Assembly: GCA_005406025.1 (NCBI GenBank)
Contig: BGZK01000731.1
Location: 214,001 to 278,000 of the forward strand
Length of the DNA: 64,000 nucleotides
DNA from: Eumeta japonica
Lineage: Eukaryota; Arthropoda; Insecta; Lepidoptera; Psychidae
Direction of reading: 5' to 3'
Part shown: piece by piece, positions 46,461-58,419 of the stretch
Layout: every line of letters starts with the position of its first letter
Numbering within the stretch: position 1 is the stretch's first letter
The notes under the pieces: model-generated
Database searches by the model: none
What the model was told of the DNA's origin: nothing
Seen by the model: only the letters and a program-made list of their open reading frames with translations
Made by a program: the position numbers and the translations under genes

Positions 46461-47265
46461 CGCCCTTCAGCAGCGAGCAGTCTGCAACTCACTAGGGCGG
46501 CGTGGAGGATGTACATTCTAAGGCTCTCACTCTGAATGTGAAGATAGATAAGAAGATTTCGTAAACGAATTTCTCAGCAGCGTGGAATAAAATTCTTATT
46601 TTTGTATTAATTTATCCTCTTCTTTTTTATTTAAAACAAAATTTATGAAATGAAGCAATAAATGAATAAAAACAAATCTCATACAAAATGAACTCTTTGA
46701 ATATCGGAAATCTTGGTATGGCGTAGATCACAGATTTCAGTTGCAATCGATTCTAACTAATTACATATTCACATAAGAGCTGAAAATCAATCATAAATAA
46801 TGTTTTAATCAAAAATTCTCTTCTAACACCATTATTTATGTTTGAATTTTCGTGAATTTGTTAACTTTTAAGGGTCATTTTAAGAGGGATATTTACATTA
46901 CACTCGTTCTTGACTCAATGCAAGAACACGGATATCTGTTGGTGTATCAGTGAACTTTTTTTCGTCAGCTAATGTGTAAGGAGAAATTGAGGAACATTAA
47001 ATTCAAACTCTTAATTTTTACTCAATACAAATACGCAAACATATAAAAGCATTGTAGCACTTGGACAGTCGAAACGAAGTGTAGTTAGCAATTGACTCTG
47101 CACGCACCTTCGCACCCACACGCGCAACGATATACAAATACTCACGCACACATCCTCGTAAGCATGTTCATGAACGATAATGAAAAATAGTCCATAGGGA
47201 TTATGATCATGGTAAAGAAAATTATGCAAAAATATTTTTTCATTTTTAGAAATCCATGGAGATTT
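46461..47265. other. AT-rich spacer
   Basis: No element is recognised, apart from a short GC-raised patch at 46455-46520. The minus-strand frame at 47011-47430 overlaps the next island and lacks domains. Confidence 0.4.
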
Positions 47266-47269
47266 CGGA

Positions 47270-47545
47270 GAATCACGCGACATAAAAACGATGAACTCGA
47301 TTCCAGCCCACGTCATACATATCTCATCTCGGCCCGTCGCGGCGCGCACTCTATCGGGGGACGTCGTAAAAAACGAAACATAAACGCGGATATTGTAATT
47401 CGTGCAGTATATAAGTATGGCCGGCTTCACTTTTATGGGGGTATATGGTTAATATTAATAAGTCACCGTATTAACGTAAGTGCGGCATCGCGGGCGCGCT
47501 GACCCGAATACGCACGATCCAATCATCGGCAGGGGGAGGGGTGTA
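47270..47545. promoter_or_regulatory. GC-rich island with Hox-like sites
   Basis: CGGCCCGTCGCGGCGCGCAC, GGGGGACGTCGTAAAAAACG, CACTTTTATGGGGG (TTTATGG is a posterior-Hox/Caudal type site), GTTAATATTAATAAG and GCATCGCGGGCGCGC occur within 270 bp. A plus-strand frame (47203-47502) and a minus-strand frame (47011-47430) both cross it, so openness reflects composition. It is a strong enhancer candidate by appearance only. Confidence 0.38.
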
Positions 47546-50500
47546 TTCATCCCGAGTCCTCTTCGGCAAACAACTGTTTATAGGCCTAAGGAACCAGTAA
47601 AACGTCTAACAGCACGGGTATCGACGTAAGGTTGTCGACGCGCATTAGGAACTGTATGTAGAAACTGTAGGAAGAAACCGTATGAAGATACATACGCATA
47701 TATGTATTACATACTTATTTTTATTTTGGACTGAAAATGAAGAGTTATTAAATTGACAGTTATACCAACAGTCACTCCAGGAATGAGGAAAAAAGAGATG
47801 GAACACTAAAACGCAGCTATGTAACATTTATTGCAAAGCAACACCTATAGTTTAAGAATGGCATGTCTTTTAAAATGTACTGTTATCGGTTCTACCGTAT
47901 TGTTTAGTTGCACGCCAGACTGAACAATTATATAGCCTTTTGTAGTTTATAACTAGATTTACTATTTAGTAGATGGACTGCGACATGCCATTTGATTAAA
48001 TTTGTTTTTTTTTTAAGATTAATAAAAGCATTTTTTTGTTCTGTAAAACTATCAGTATTATCTTAATATTAGTATATTAGTAACTCATTGCACACATGAA
48101 CATAAAAAAACCAAGTTGGCTTTATCTTCGATAGCAACGTAAAGTTGGCGTGGATATACGTCTATGGATAACGGGATATTTTGGCAATCGAAAGAATAAT
48201 ACGAATTAAAATTCCAAACTGAATTTATTTAAAACATGACTATGACACAAAAGTATGAAATATAACGAAATAGAATGACTTTTAAGTTACGTGGTCAGGA
48301 TTACAACAGTTCAAGTTTGAACCTACTTTCTTATCCAAGGCTTTGAATTGATGAGATACCGCCACTTAAGCCGTTAGACCGTTTGTAGAAGTAAGGATTA
48401 TTCAAAACTTTTGCAAGAAAGACAATCCTCATAGATACTTCTAATTAACAATTAGTTCGTTTTATCGATTGGACGTTGCATTCGCGTCTGCACGCAGCAT
48501 TGCCGATTTTATTGAAAATAGCGATTTCAAATATTAAAAATGCCAATTTTTTTATCGAATCTCTGGTGTATAAACAAAGCATCTGAGACTGTAACTTAAT
48601 ACAACGTAAGTAATAACATTAGTTCTAAACTAAATACAAAACTATTGACGAAATAACAATAAGTCTTCTTTTATTTCCCTGTCGGAAACATACACATGTA
48701 TACTATATCAAAGTATATGAACTAATTATGTTTGTAAACGTGGAAGTAACAAATTGACTTTTATGATTCTATTTAACACATGTACAAAACAACTCATGGA
48801 AGACAAAAAAATAGTTGCCACAAAAGTGTTATACAATATCAGACAATGTCAGATAAAAAAAGTAGATCATAACAAAATCATCTGCAAGTACAAAACTAAA
48901 AGAGGTCGATAATTTATTCATTTATACCGAACTTCGTTCATTTAATAGGCTCCTATTAACGTAATGACTGCCTATTAAAAACGAAAACGTAGACATATCC
49001 ACTCCAAAAAAAGGGCATTAAACTGCAAGTATAATTGTATATCAACAACGAAGCCATAAATAAATAGATACATAAAAAGACATATATTTTCCAAAACAGT
49101 AAACAAACACAGCACACTTCAGCTTCTGATGATCCTTATATAGCTTATATGCTTCACTGGCATATTTCAATCGATTGATACTATAGGGCTTAGCACGACG
49201 CCCGTCTCACGCAACATAATGAATGAAAGTGAGACTCACATAGAGAGGCCGTTGCCTAGAGCGTCATGCTAGGCCCGCAGCTTGTCGGTTTGGTTCGCAT
49301 TTAAAGTTCGGCCCTTCATCAATGCGCCCCTATTTAACATGCATCGACGGCACAAACGATGCCCTTCTTGAATTGTATTCGATTCAGAATTACAACGAGT
49401 AAGTAAGGTGTCGGATGAACCAGATCGGGCACGTCCAAGCTAAAGTACAAATAAACAATGTAGACATGCGTAACGACATTCAAATTTCAGATTACTTTGT
49501 TATTATTTCGTCTGTTTTCAGAATTTATTCGATTACGCTATAACGTGTCTACGTTCATGAAAAGTCATTTGTCTGCAAAGTTTTTCTAAAGCTCCCTCTG
49601 CCGACGCTTTTGTTACGCCAACAAATAATTATACACAAATACACACACATACTTATGTATATACAAAATGTTTATATGTACTCGCTACATGTAACGAACT
49701 TAGAAATAGATTTTAATACGTGTTTTCACTGGAAATATTATTCCACGTAAGCGTTATATTACATCATAAAAATCCTAATATTATTTATTATTACCGTGTA
49801 TTTTTTATATCATTATTTTCTAGTATCGACATGAATAATATGTTTAATTTGTTTATTAGTATTTCGGAAAAGAACGTTTAAATATTTTTTTCCAAAGGTT
49901 AAATATTATTTTCGCTTACATTTGACATATCAAATATGCCCAATTTTATAAACGCTCTCTCCAATTTTATTCAAAGACTGATCCAGGATAATCTGCTTTG
50001 CTACAAAACAGTTTTCAATTACAACAAGGCTTTATATTTTAGTTATATTAAAGTATTATTTTTTAGGTTTTTAACACAAATATTGCATGAATTGTTAGCA
50101 TTAGAGAGAGCATTACCAATATGTATTTTTACAATTATTTTCAAATGAGTCATATTGTAGATTTTCATTTTTTTATCTTTAAAATCAAGGTGGCAACCCT
50201 GGATGGATATAATCGATAACCAGCCGACTCGTGTTACTTTACTCACATAAATCTATAGAGTTTGTCGTGTACTTGGAAAATAATTAGGTTTCTCAGTCAA
50301 ACTTCTGGGTGTAAAAGTTTCTTTGGTAATAGCCCTGTCTGAAGTTATTAATGTGGGATTAAGCTGACAAAAACAATGCCTGCGCCGAGTAGAATACTAA
50401 CGTATTTTTTATGGTAAATAAAACATGTCGGATGTTTATTTTATATTTCTTAACTGGCGGTTAGCATCGACATATTAATGTAATATTTGAGACAAACACG

Positions 50501-50705
50501 CTCACTACGATCCATAACGGTTTATCTATAGCATTATAAACCATTCGCATGTCTATCGAACTGTATTTTAGTCTCGAATCTACTGATTTCATTCTTAGCA
50601 CTAAAGCTCGTTTTTTATACTGGCCGCCTTTGCGACAAGATTCGTTTGACGTTACCTCGTCTATTTGGTCTATTTGTCTATCTCAAATATCGCATTAACG
50701 ACCGT
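47546..50705. other. AT-rich spacer with one CG-raised patch at 49190-49440
   Basis: The patch includes GGCCGTTGCCTAGAGCGTCA and GTCGGTTTGGTTCGCATTTA with no open frame; it may be another conserved element. The rest shows no gene or named repeat. A CA-rich microsatellite remnant lies near 49632. Confidence 0.4.
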
Positions 50706-50710
50706 TACCC

Positions 50711-51010
50711 GATAGCTACTTCGCTGAGCGTCCATCTCTCCAATATCCAGATTCCGGTAGATAGCAAATTTGGTTCCCTGTTGGTTCCAATCCCGATTTA
50801 GGTGATCAATTTTCAATTCCGATCCCGGTCTTAGTTCAGATCCTTGTCACGCTTTCAAATTCAATTCGGTTCTCGAGTCTGATTTCGATTTTACCGTATA
50901 AAAATAATCAAAACCAACCAATTACCATTTTAATTGATCCTCACACTTTTTTAACGTAAAAAATATTTCGAGTCTCATTCCGAGACGCACCCATGTCTGT
51001 ATAAAAGTTA
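50711..51010 (-). repeat. CTAGT-type, CGATTC-rich interspersed repeat
   Basis: It begins GATAGCTACTTCGCTGAGCG (a damaged inverted terminus). CCGATTTAGGTGATC, TTCAATTCCGATCCCGG and GAGTCTGATTTCGATT follow, the family's degenerate hexamer block. The right end is unclear. Confidence 0.5.
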
Positions 51011-51250
51011 ATTACAAGTCGTCCAACTTTTCGTAAGTAATTAAATAGCCAACAAGAAATAAAACAAAGTTACCCATTTATTTATTAATAAAGATTGAGT
51101 TTCGCCCACGTACACGCCGAGCGTACTTGCTATTTTCATTTTTCTTTTCTTGTACGGATATTTTATTTTGTTTCAATAATTGCGTAACCAACGAGAAATT
51201 TTATAGAACTAATTCTTACTTTTATAATCTATTTCCAGAAAAGTAATTAT
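51011..51250. other. AT-rich spacer
   Basis: Nothing is recognisable before the hairpin. Confidence 0.5.
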
Positions 51251-51313
51251 TGATGTAACAGGCCGTGTTATGATGATCTATAAAAATAGATCACAACACG
51301 GCCTGTTATATCA
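51251..51313. repeat. Long hairpin, arms about 28-31 nt
   Basis: TGATGTAACAGGCCGTGTTA in the left arm pairs with AACACGGCCTGTTATATCA in the right, with two mismatches and a three-base TGA bulge. The stem continues through GATCTAT/ATAGATC to a short A-rich loop. It may be a foldback MITE or a structured RNA. Confidence 0.85.
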
Positions 51314-53563
51314 TAAACATTCTAAGAAAACGTTAAAATGTGATAAAACAATATATAACATGAAGCTCGACTAATCACATAGTGCCACAGATTTATTTTG
51401 TAATTTTAGGAAAAATGGAACGGAAAGATTTTATAATAGTATTATTTTTCCAGTTATATTTTACGGTTTCTTTTTGGTGCAAGCCGCGGGGGGCGCTGCG
51501 GACTACTTTTTTCTGACCAGACGTGAGAATGTATACGTGACTATAAATCGCAGTAGTGGATACAGGTTTAGCTTGGACAACAATGTGTGAAGTTTATGAT
51601 AAACAATTATAAGCCCCTCAAACTATCGTTGATACCTAGTAATTCTAAAAGTGAACTTTATAAACTAAACTGTGTAGTCTGAATTTTTTTGTGCATAAGA
51701 ACCTCGTTCGGTCTTATACGACTGACGTACTAAATCACTGCGGTGTTGGCGTATCTTTAGGGTTGTCAGCACTAATAAGCAAAATATTTCTGTTGATCCC
51801 GTTATATTTCCATGGAACCTTTCAACAATCACGTCATATTCTATATTGTGTGCTAGAAACCAAAATTATTGATTTTTGTAAAACTTTATATAAGATGTAT
51901 TTTAATATGGCCACAATTAACACATACAAATCTCTGAAGCTATATATATATAGGAGACTAATAATATCTTGTTTATTTTAAATTTGTTTCATCACCATTA
52001 ATATGCTTATTTATCCTTACATGCCAAACCATAGAATCTTAGTGGTTTGTATTTACTGTTATTAACAGTTTTTTTTTTTTATCTATATCTTTTGCATGAA
52101 ATCCCAAATTCATAATAAATATAAAAATTATAATACATTAAAAAAATTCATGATTACAACAAAAGTGATTGGCAAAATTGCAGTATGAAGTCAATTAGTT
52201 CAGTAAACACGTAGATGAAATGAGATCAACATTACAAGTTGCGTACTGGTCGGTTAGAATTGTAATTTGTTCTCTATCAAAAATAGAACGACATTGTATT
52301 AACGTCCCACTTCTGTCCGCGATTGCGTAGGCGCGTATTGTCGTAGGTAATAATGTGTTAGGCTTTCTCGGTGGATGAGCGCCTGTGGTGTTTTGTAAAA
52401 ATAACAGAGCTTTATTGTTCTGTACACGATTATCATTATAATGATTATTTATTTCGGATATGCTTGTTTTAAGCTTGTTGAATATTAAATTATGCTAATA
52501 ATTATAATAAGGCGAATATATCGCTGCTGTTTGTGTAAATTCATAAAAACAAAACGTAAAAGCGTTTTATACAAAGAATAACGCCATCTATTAACACGTC
52601 CATAACATAATAATTAATATTACGTAATGGTTTCCATATTGTATTATACTTAAGTGTGGACTATGGTTTTTTTGGCCTTTTATAAATATAATTTGTATAT
52701 ATGTAATCCAATAAGGTCCTCAGCTTATAGAATTACATATAGCACACTTAATCTCGGAAACGTTTTTAGTTTCTGCTTGAAAATGAAAATCTCTTAAAAA
52801 TGACATAATTAGTACGGGTTGAAGTAAATCAATGACGGAATTCGTATCAACATTGAGAGATTGACCGAAATCGAGATTTAGATCCAGAAGAAACGAAGAC
52901 CGGTATTTCAATCTCGGTGAACGTGACGCCTGCAGACAAAAAAGTGAATACATATCTTTCATTAAAATGTGTTAACCCTAGCTCTGTATTGTTCGGGCGG
53001 TAGATGACGCACCGAATGCATCCAGCCACCCTAACGATTCTGCAAATAAAACTCTATTACAGAACAGCGCTTTAAGCTTAACGCTGGACTACGAATGCCA
53101 CATTATTCTCATATATATTATTATTATTATTTACGAGAGCTTTTTGTGTTTTTGAATACCATAATAAATAAATTTAAGCTTAAACTTTTAATCATTTGAA
53201 AAGTATTGCAAATGTGTTATAATGTTGTTTTTTGTGAAAATCATATTTAACAAATTTGTACAAATGCACATTTTAAAAAGCACACTTATTTTCATTTATT
53301 TTCTTGAAGGCGATCAAAGACTATAAATTAACGTACTAACACTCGTGTTCATGAACACCATTATGAGCCCACTCTATGTAAGTATTGATTTTATTGTACA
53401 TACCAGTTTATTCTTTGCTATAAGATCATAAATAAAAGCATGTACCCAGCCTAATATCATTCGTGACCACTGTTAATAGTTTATCAAATAAAGGGTAAGT
53501 TGAAATAGTTGTATGCTAGTTTTTTCATCAATTTACTGAAAAAATTTCCATTCATAAAATAGT
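51314..53563. other. AT-rich spacer
   Basis: Small CG patches lie at 51480-51510 and 52310-52390. Minus-strand frames at 52720-52962 and 52847-53029 overlap one another and have no domain. No named element is present. Confidence 0.4.
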
Positions 53564-53614
53564 TTATTAACACACTATTTGGTACAATTTTCGTACCAAA
53601 TAGTTTGTTAATAA
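53564..53614. repeat. Hairpin with 22-nt arms
   Basis: The left arm TTATTAACACACTATTTGGT plus AC (53564-53585) pairs with 53593-53614 with one mismatch, around the 7-nt loop AATTTTC. Confidence 0.88.
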
Positions 53615-54610
53615 TTTTTTAACAACATAAAAGTCAACAATTATCGTATAAACGTTTAAATGTCTCTCCCTGTGTCTCGTCCATGTTTATATATGTGACA
53701 AAAATTTTTGGAAACTTTGATAACAAAAATATATAAATATTTACTTCTCAAAAGTCACAACATTTAATTGGTATTTATTTCGAACTTATTCAGGTAGTCT
53801 ATAATAATAAATTATTACATTACATAAGTCAAATGGTTTCCTTTTTTAACATGAAATAAGAGTATAATCAATTTGATTCATAATTGTGCAACAAACAATT
53901 ACAAGTATTAAATATGTAATTGTGTGTCGAACGTTTTATTGGCTTTTTGGAAATAATTAATTAAAATATAAGTATGGGAATTTATTTAATAAGCTGTCTA
54001 TGAAATATATCTATCTCGTCTTATAATTATTATAGAATAATTTAACTCGGTAATGTGCACCGAAACATTTCAAAGAGGATGTTCCAAGAGTAAATATTTT
54101 GGGATTGTTAGATTTTACTGTTATTTTATATTAAAGAAGGAAAATATTTTTCTTATTTAATATAATATAATAATTTTATTGGACTGTTGAAAAATAAACA
54201 TCTACGTATTTTTGTTATTCAATATCCTGAGAATTTTTAACATATGTATGAAACATTTGATTCATTAAAGATAAGAAATATCGTATTTAAATGTGAAATA
54301 ATGTAAAATACTCATTAGTAGAGTCATATATTTATTCATTCCGTATAGGTGTTCCAAAACGAAGTTGTATGATTGATACTTAAGAATAACTACAATAAAC
54401 GTGTGTAACGTTTCAAAGAAACTACTTTGGGTGCTTCATTTCGCTATACTAAAAATTATCATAAAAATTTGCAAAAAAAAAAACAATGTGCGTAAAAATA
54501 AACATAGTCTAGTACCTGCCACGAATAAAACAAAAAAGAATTGTTAAAAATATAAGATTACCCTACATAAATGAAATTCTTGAGGGAAAATTTACTAGTT
54601 CCAAATATAT
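53615..54610. other. AT-rich spacer
   Basis: Very AT-rich, with no frame or repeat I can name. Confidence 0.5.
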
Positions 54611-54617
54611 ATATATC

Positions 54618-54673
54618 AACGCCCAGCTTTGGCTGGGCGTTTAGACCCATTAGTTTGGACTAATGGGTCTAAA
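54618..54673. repeat. Two perfect hairpins back to back
   Basis: Hairpin 1: AACGCCCAGC (54618-54627) pairs with 54632-54641 around TTTG. Hairpin 2: TTTAGACCCATTAGT (54640-54654) pairs with 54659-54673 around TTGG. They share two bases, and both have 4-nt loops and no mismatches. A TA run precedes them. GC content of the first stem is far above the surroundings. Confidence 0.92.
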
Positions 54674-54679
54674 GTCGTG

Positions 54680-55180
54680 AAATTTCGTAAGAAGATTCCT
54701 GTTATAACGGGTTATATTATAGATGAGCATTAACAATGGATTTTTAAAAATATAACCATGTCGGCAAAAATTTTTTAATACTGTTCTGTGAAAAATCGAA
54801 ACCGCTGAAGCTATTTATATTAATATACAATTTCAGTTAATCATTACCAATAAAATACATGCACCGTTCTTAAAAATAACCCTAAAACGTTCACCCTTTT
54901 TTCCAACATGTATCGTTTTTAGAAAAATAGCTCTAAGATGTTAAAATAAGGGATTAAATGTTTTGTGGAAAATCAAAACAGCAAGGTATGTGTATTTTGT
55001 CCTTTTGTGCATGCTTATACCATTTATTTGGTAACTGTGGAAAAAAACTTGTCTTCATCTTCATATTTCTTTCCTTCATAGAAAGCTACACTATCCTCAA
55101 TTTATATAGTCAAAATTTTATTATGCTCCTACTAACATTTGCTACATTTTCTCCAAATCAGAATCGTAAATGGTAGAAAA
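54680..55180. other. AT-rich spacer
   Basis: A 72-codon frame (54958-55176) is hydrophobic low-complexity sequence. No named element is present. Confidence 0.45.
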
Positions 55181-55184
55181 ATAT

Positions 55185-55558
55185 AAATTGCACACAGGAT
55201 GAAAAGTAGAATTGGAATCTATCTGGAATTGATATCAAGAAGAAACCAAAATTGAATATGAGATCAAAATTAGAATTAAGAGCTTTACCGAAATTGGAAA
55301 TGGAATTAGTACCGAAATGAAAATTTAATGCAGACCGTGGTCAAAGAATCAGGATCTTCTTAGAGAAGACCGAAGTCGGAATAAGAAACGAGACCGCGGT
55401 CGGAATCGAGAATGAAAGAAATCTACAACGAGAACAAAAACGAACTCAGAATCAAGAACGGAGTAGTGATCGAGATGTTGATTTCGTGACGGAGCGTTGT
55501 ACAAGATAAAGAAATCCATTTAATGTCTACTGGGATGGATCCGCGGGCAAAAGCTAGT
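55185..55558 (+). repeat. CTAGT-terminated, GAATCG-rich interspersed repeat
   Basis: Degenerate GAATTGGAATC- and GACCGCGGTCGGAATCGAG-type hexamers run for 300 bp. The element ends GATCCGCGGGCAAAAGC followed by TAGT (55558). It is the clearest terminal motif of this family in plus orientation. Confidence 0.6.
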
Positions 55559-55859
55559 GACTGTATATTAAAACTATCATCTTTTTGTCTAACGAACTTT
55601 TGAGTGCGTGACGCTAATGAATTCTTTATAATTCAATTTCCTCAGTGCAATATTTCGTATTTACTACACTTTGAAGTCTGAACAACGTAAAATATTGAAG
55701 CGAATTAGGATAAAAACGTTTCATGGCGTACTTTTAAAATCAAAAAACAAAATTAATAAAAAGCCCAGAAACGTCGCCCTAACTGTATCCTTTTAATTCA
55801 GAAATTCTTTAAAAACGTCAAAAAAAAAACTATTTCATTTTTTTCAAGCTTTTAACACG

Positions 55860-55970
55860 CCCAACAGTTTGTAAGCGCTTTAAGCGCTGGCCGGACCAGC
55901 GCCGACGTGAATCACCGCGCGCGGCGCCGTCGTGTCGCGGAGGGTACGCGCTGTCGTACCGTTAAGACTA
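55860..55970. promoter_or_regulatory. GC-rich island with short hairpin
   Basis: GCGCTGGCCGGACCAGCGC forms a 7-bp stem, followed by CGCGCGCGGCGCCGTCGTG. This is the highest local GC in the right half of the window. No frame is present. A CpG-rich regulatory element is possible. Confidence 0.3.
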
Positions 55971-55974
55971 CAAA

Positions 55975-56850
55975 TTGAACGTCTCGTGCTGTAATTCGAC
56001 CACAGAAATGAATTCAAGTAGTCCTAGCGTACGCTTACACAAAACGTGGTTTTCTAGCATCAGCTCTGAGGAGGACAGGTCCCATCCTTTATCAAGAAAA
56101 ATGTATAAAGCGATGTGATACGTTCGTTGACGTTCGCATACATGTAATTGCTTCAAAATAAACTGCTGCATCTGTCTTTATTATTTTTAGTTGAAATTCA
56201 ACTGTAATATATAGGCAACAAAAACCTCTATGAAACTTTAATACATGTTATTTTTTTAATAATTATATTTTTGTACATTTAAGCTTTAAATCTATAAAAA
56301 TATAATCTCTAAAATCAGATTATAAAATCTGGTTTTTTTTGACGATGAAATAATTTGAAATTTTATTAATATATTTGGTTCGTTTTAGAACTTTGAAATA
56401 TATAGATAGCTTGGGTGTTTTTTTTTAAAGAAAGGTTTACAATAAAAGCTCTAAATATTATAATATGTTTTTTTGTTTCGTAAAATAAAAATTTAATTTT
56501 ATTTACTTTAGACCTTATATCCAAAAACAAGCCTTAGAATAGTTTTCCCATCTCCTTGTCATCGAAGTTCGTTGGCCAAACAACCTGAAGTAATTTATAA
56601 CTGTAGACGGTCGGATATACGTTGTAGGAAAAATAAAACGTAATTGCAAATATTTACTCAAAAAATTTCAGTGGATCTAAGTCTTCTAATCTGTATAATT
56701 AATAAATTTGTAATCTACTTAGACGCAGATTGTTTTTAAATACTGTAGAGAATCATCGGTGTCCGATTCTGACTCGCACGTGATCGATTTAGAAAAATGA
56801 AATTTTAAAAAATTTACATTGAAATCTCGTGCAGTGAGCGAGAGTTCCAT
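55975..56850. other. AT-rich spacer
   Basis: No gene or named repeat is recognised. Confidence 0.45.
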
Positions 56851-56854
56851 TGGC

Positions 56855-57030
56855 CCCCTCCATCCTCTCCCCCTTAATTGAATATCCTATTGTCTCTCAG
56901 GAAACCAGCAACGCACTGGTGACTTCTTTAGGATTGCAAGTGTTTAAGAGCGGCGATGACCATCTACTCCCTGATGGCCCGCTTGCTCATTTGCTCCTCG
57001 ATTACTCTATAAAAAAAATCTCAAGAGTTG
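56855..57030 (+). mobile_element. LINE 3'-end relic
   Basis: GAAACCAGCAACGCACTGGT, TTAGGATTGCAAGTGTTTAA, GCGGCGATGACCATCTAC, CCTGATGGCCCGCTTGCTCA and a final CTATAAAAAAAAT follow the order of a very common lepidopteran LINE 3' end ('ggcaacgcac.....cagg....ccgt.tgctcg'). The reverse copy at 58420-58715 shows the same block attached to RT, supporting LINE origin. The open frame 56850-57089 is not meaningful as protein. Confidence 0.65.
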
Positions 57031-58090
57031 ACCTTCCTCATATGGCAGAAAATTATTTGAAACTCTTTAAGTGTCAACCGAGTGGCTAAGGTTTGTCAAA
57101 TTATAATTCTATGAGTAACCACAAAATTTATTAAGTCGCGAAACATGTAGAAGCATTTCGTAGCTTTTTTAAAATTTAATTATATCAACAATCAAATGTA
57201 AAACTACCACATGAAACAAACAACCCGACGAGAAGTCAAGCTTGTTATGAAATTACGTTCTTTATATAATCGAAAATTATAAGACTTCTTTCCACCGCAT
57301 TATCTTACATGTGTATAGGAGGGTTACTTTTGTACATTTACTGGGACAACATTGAAAATAGGCGCATAGAGTCCCATTAATGAGTCTGTAGCTTTATGTA
57401 ATCGACTGACATGTAAACATAATTTATTTTCATTTCTAATGCTGCGTCTATGACGACCGCTATTTTTCGTAAAATTCAAAAAATTGTTTTACATATACAA
57501 TATTTGTATATAAACTGAGATGTCAAAGTAAAGATTCAAATTTCTTGAAACTTAGTTAAAGACATGCTCGAGCTTCTAGTTTGTAAATCGTCCAAACGGT
57601 CCACTATCGCACCATGAAATTTTTTTGTTTATTTGTGGCATATATCTATAGCAAAATTCCATATGATATCAAACTATGGAAACGAAGAAATAAATTAATT
57701 TGCCAGTATTTCTCAACAGGTGACATATATATTTTTTTAAATTTACATACCTATTTGTATTTTAATTTACCTTACATATTTCAGTAATGTTACAGATATT
57801 ATCAAGTTAAACAACAAACAAAGTTCATCGTCCTGATTTTCTTAAAATCAACTTGTGATCCATCTTATCAGCGTATTTTAAATTATGAAAGAGACCCTTG
57901 ATTGATTGTAATTGCTTCAATATATTGAAACTAGAGCATTTTTCAAGTAAAAATTCTTTAGCGAGGGTAATTCTGATTTTTTTTAATGTACTCCGTAACG
58001 AAAATGGGGACACCACATCCCAGTTTGGTCAAAATCCCAAATGGTCAATGTACTTTTTTGGAACATGGCTATGGGTCACAGTATTAAAAT
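57031..58090. other. AT-rich spacer
   Basis: A minus-strand frame at 57825-58016 (63 codons, Lys- and Leu-rich) has no known domain. No named repeat is present. Confidence 0.4.
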
Positions 58091-58094
58091 TATT

Positions 58095-58395
58095 TTTTTA
58101 TAAAATTTTCGAGGAGCAACGAGCTTGCAAACTACTACAGGACACATCGTCATCATTGTCCATAGTACTTGGAATTCCAAAGAAGTCATCCATGTAGGTG
58201 TTACCAAGGTCAGAATAATATATATGTAAAGAGAGAACTGATGAAGAGGAGTGGGCGATGGACAGGAGTAGGTCCCTGGAACTCGCACTCACTGGACGAA
58301 ACGTAACAACGGAAACTTTTACCTGACATCCATTGACATTCTGTGAGAGTATGGTATTTCACTTGTCAAGCCCATCCATTTTCGTGCTTTAGCCA
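58095..58395 (+). repeat. ACGAGCTTGCAA to TTCTGTGAGAG type repeat, copy 2
   Basis: AACGAGCTTGCAAACTACTA, CACTCACTGGACGAAACG, CATTCTGTGAGAGTATGGTA and TTCACTTGTCAAGCCCATCC align in order with 42095-42335. It lies next to the end of the LINE on the opposite strand. Confidence 0.6.
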
Positions 58396-58419
58396 AGTTG
58401 ACTACAGCATAGTTCAACC

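Noticed and set aside
47011..47430. 139-codon minus-strand frame
   Set aside because: It overlaps a 99-codon plus-strand frame in the same CG-rich island, has no domain, and its amino acids follow base composition.
55860..55970. microRNA precursor at the GC hairpin
   Set aside because: The stem is only 7 bp with a 5-nt loop, too short for a pre-miRNA, and no known insect miRNA seed family was recognised.
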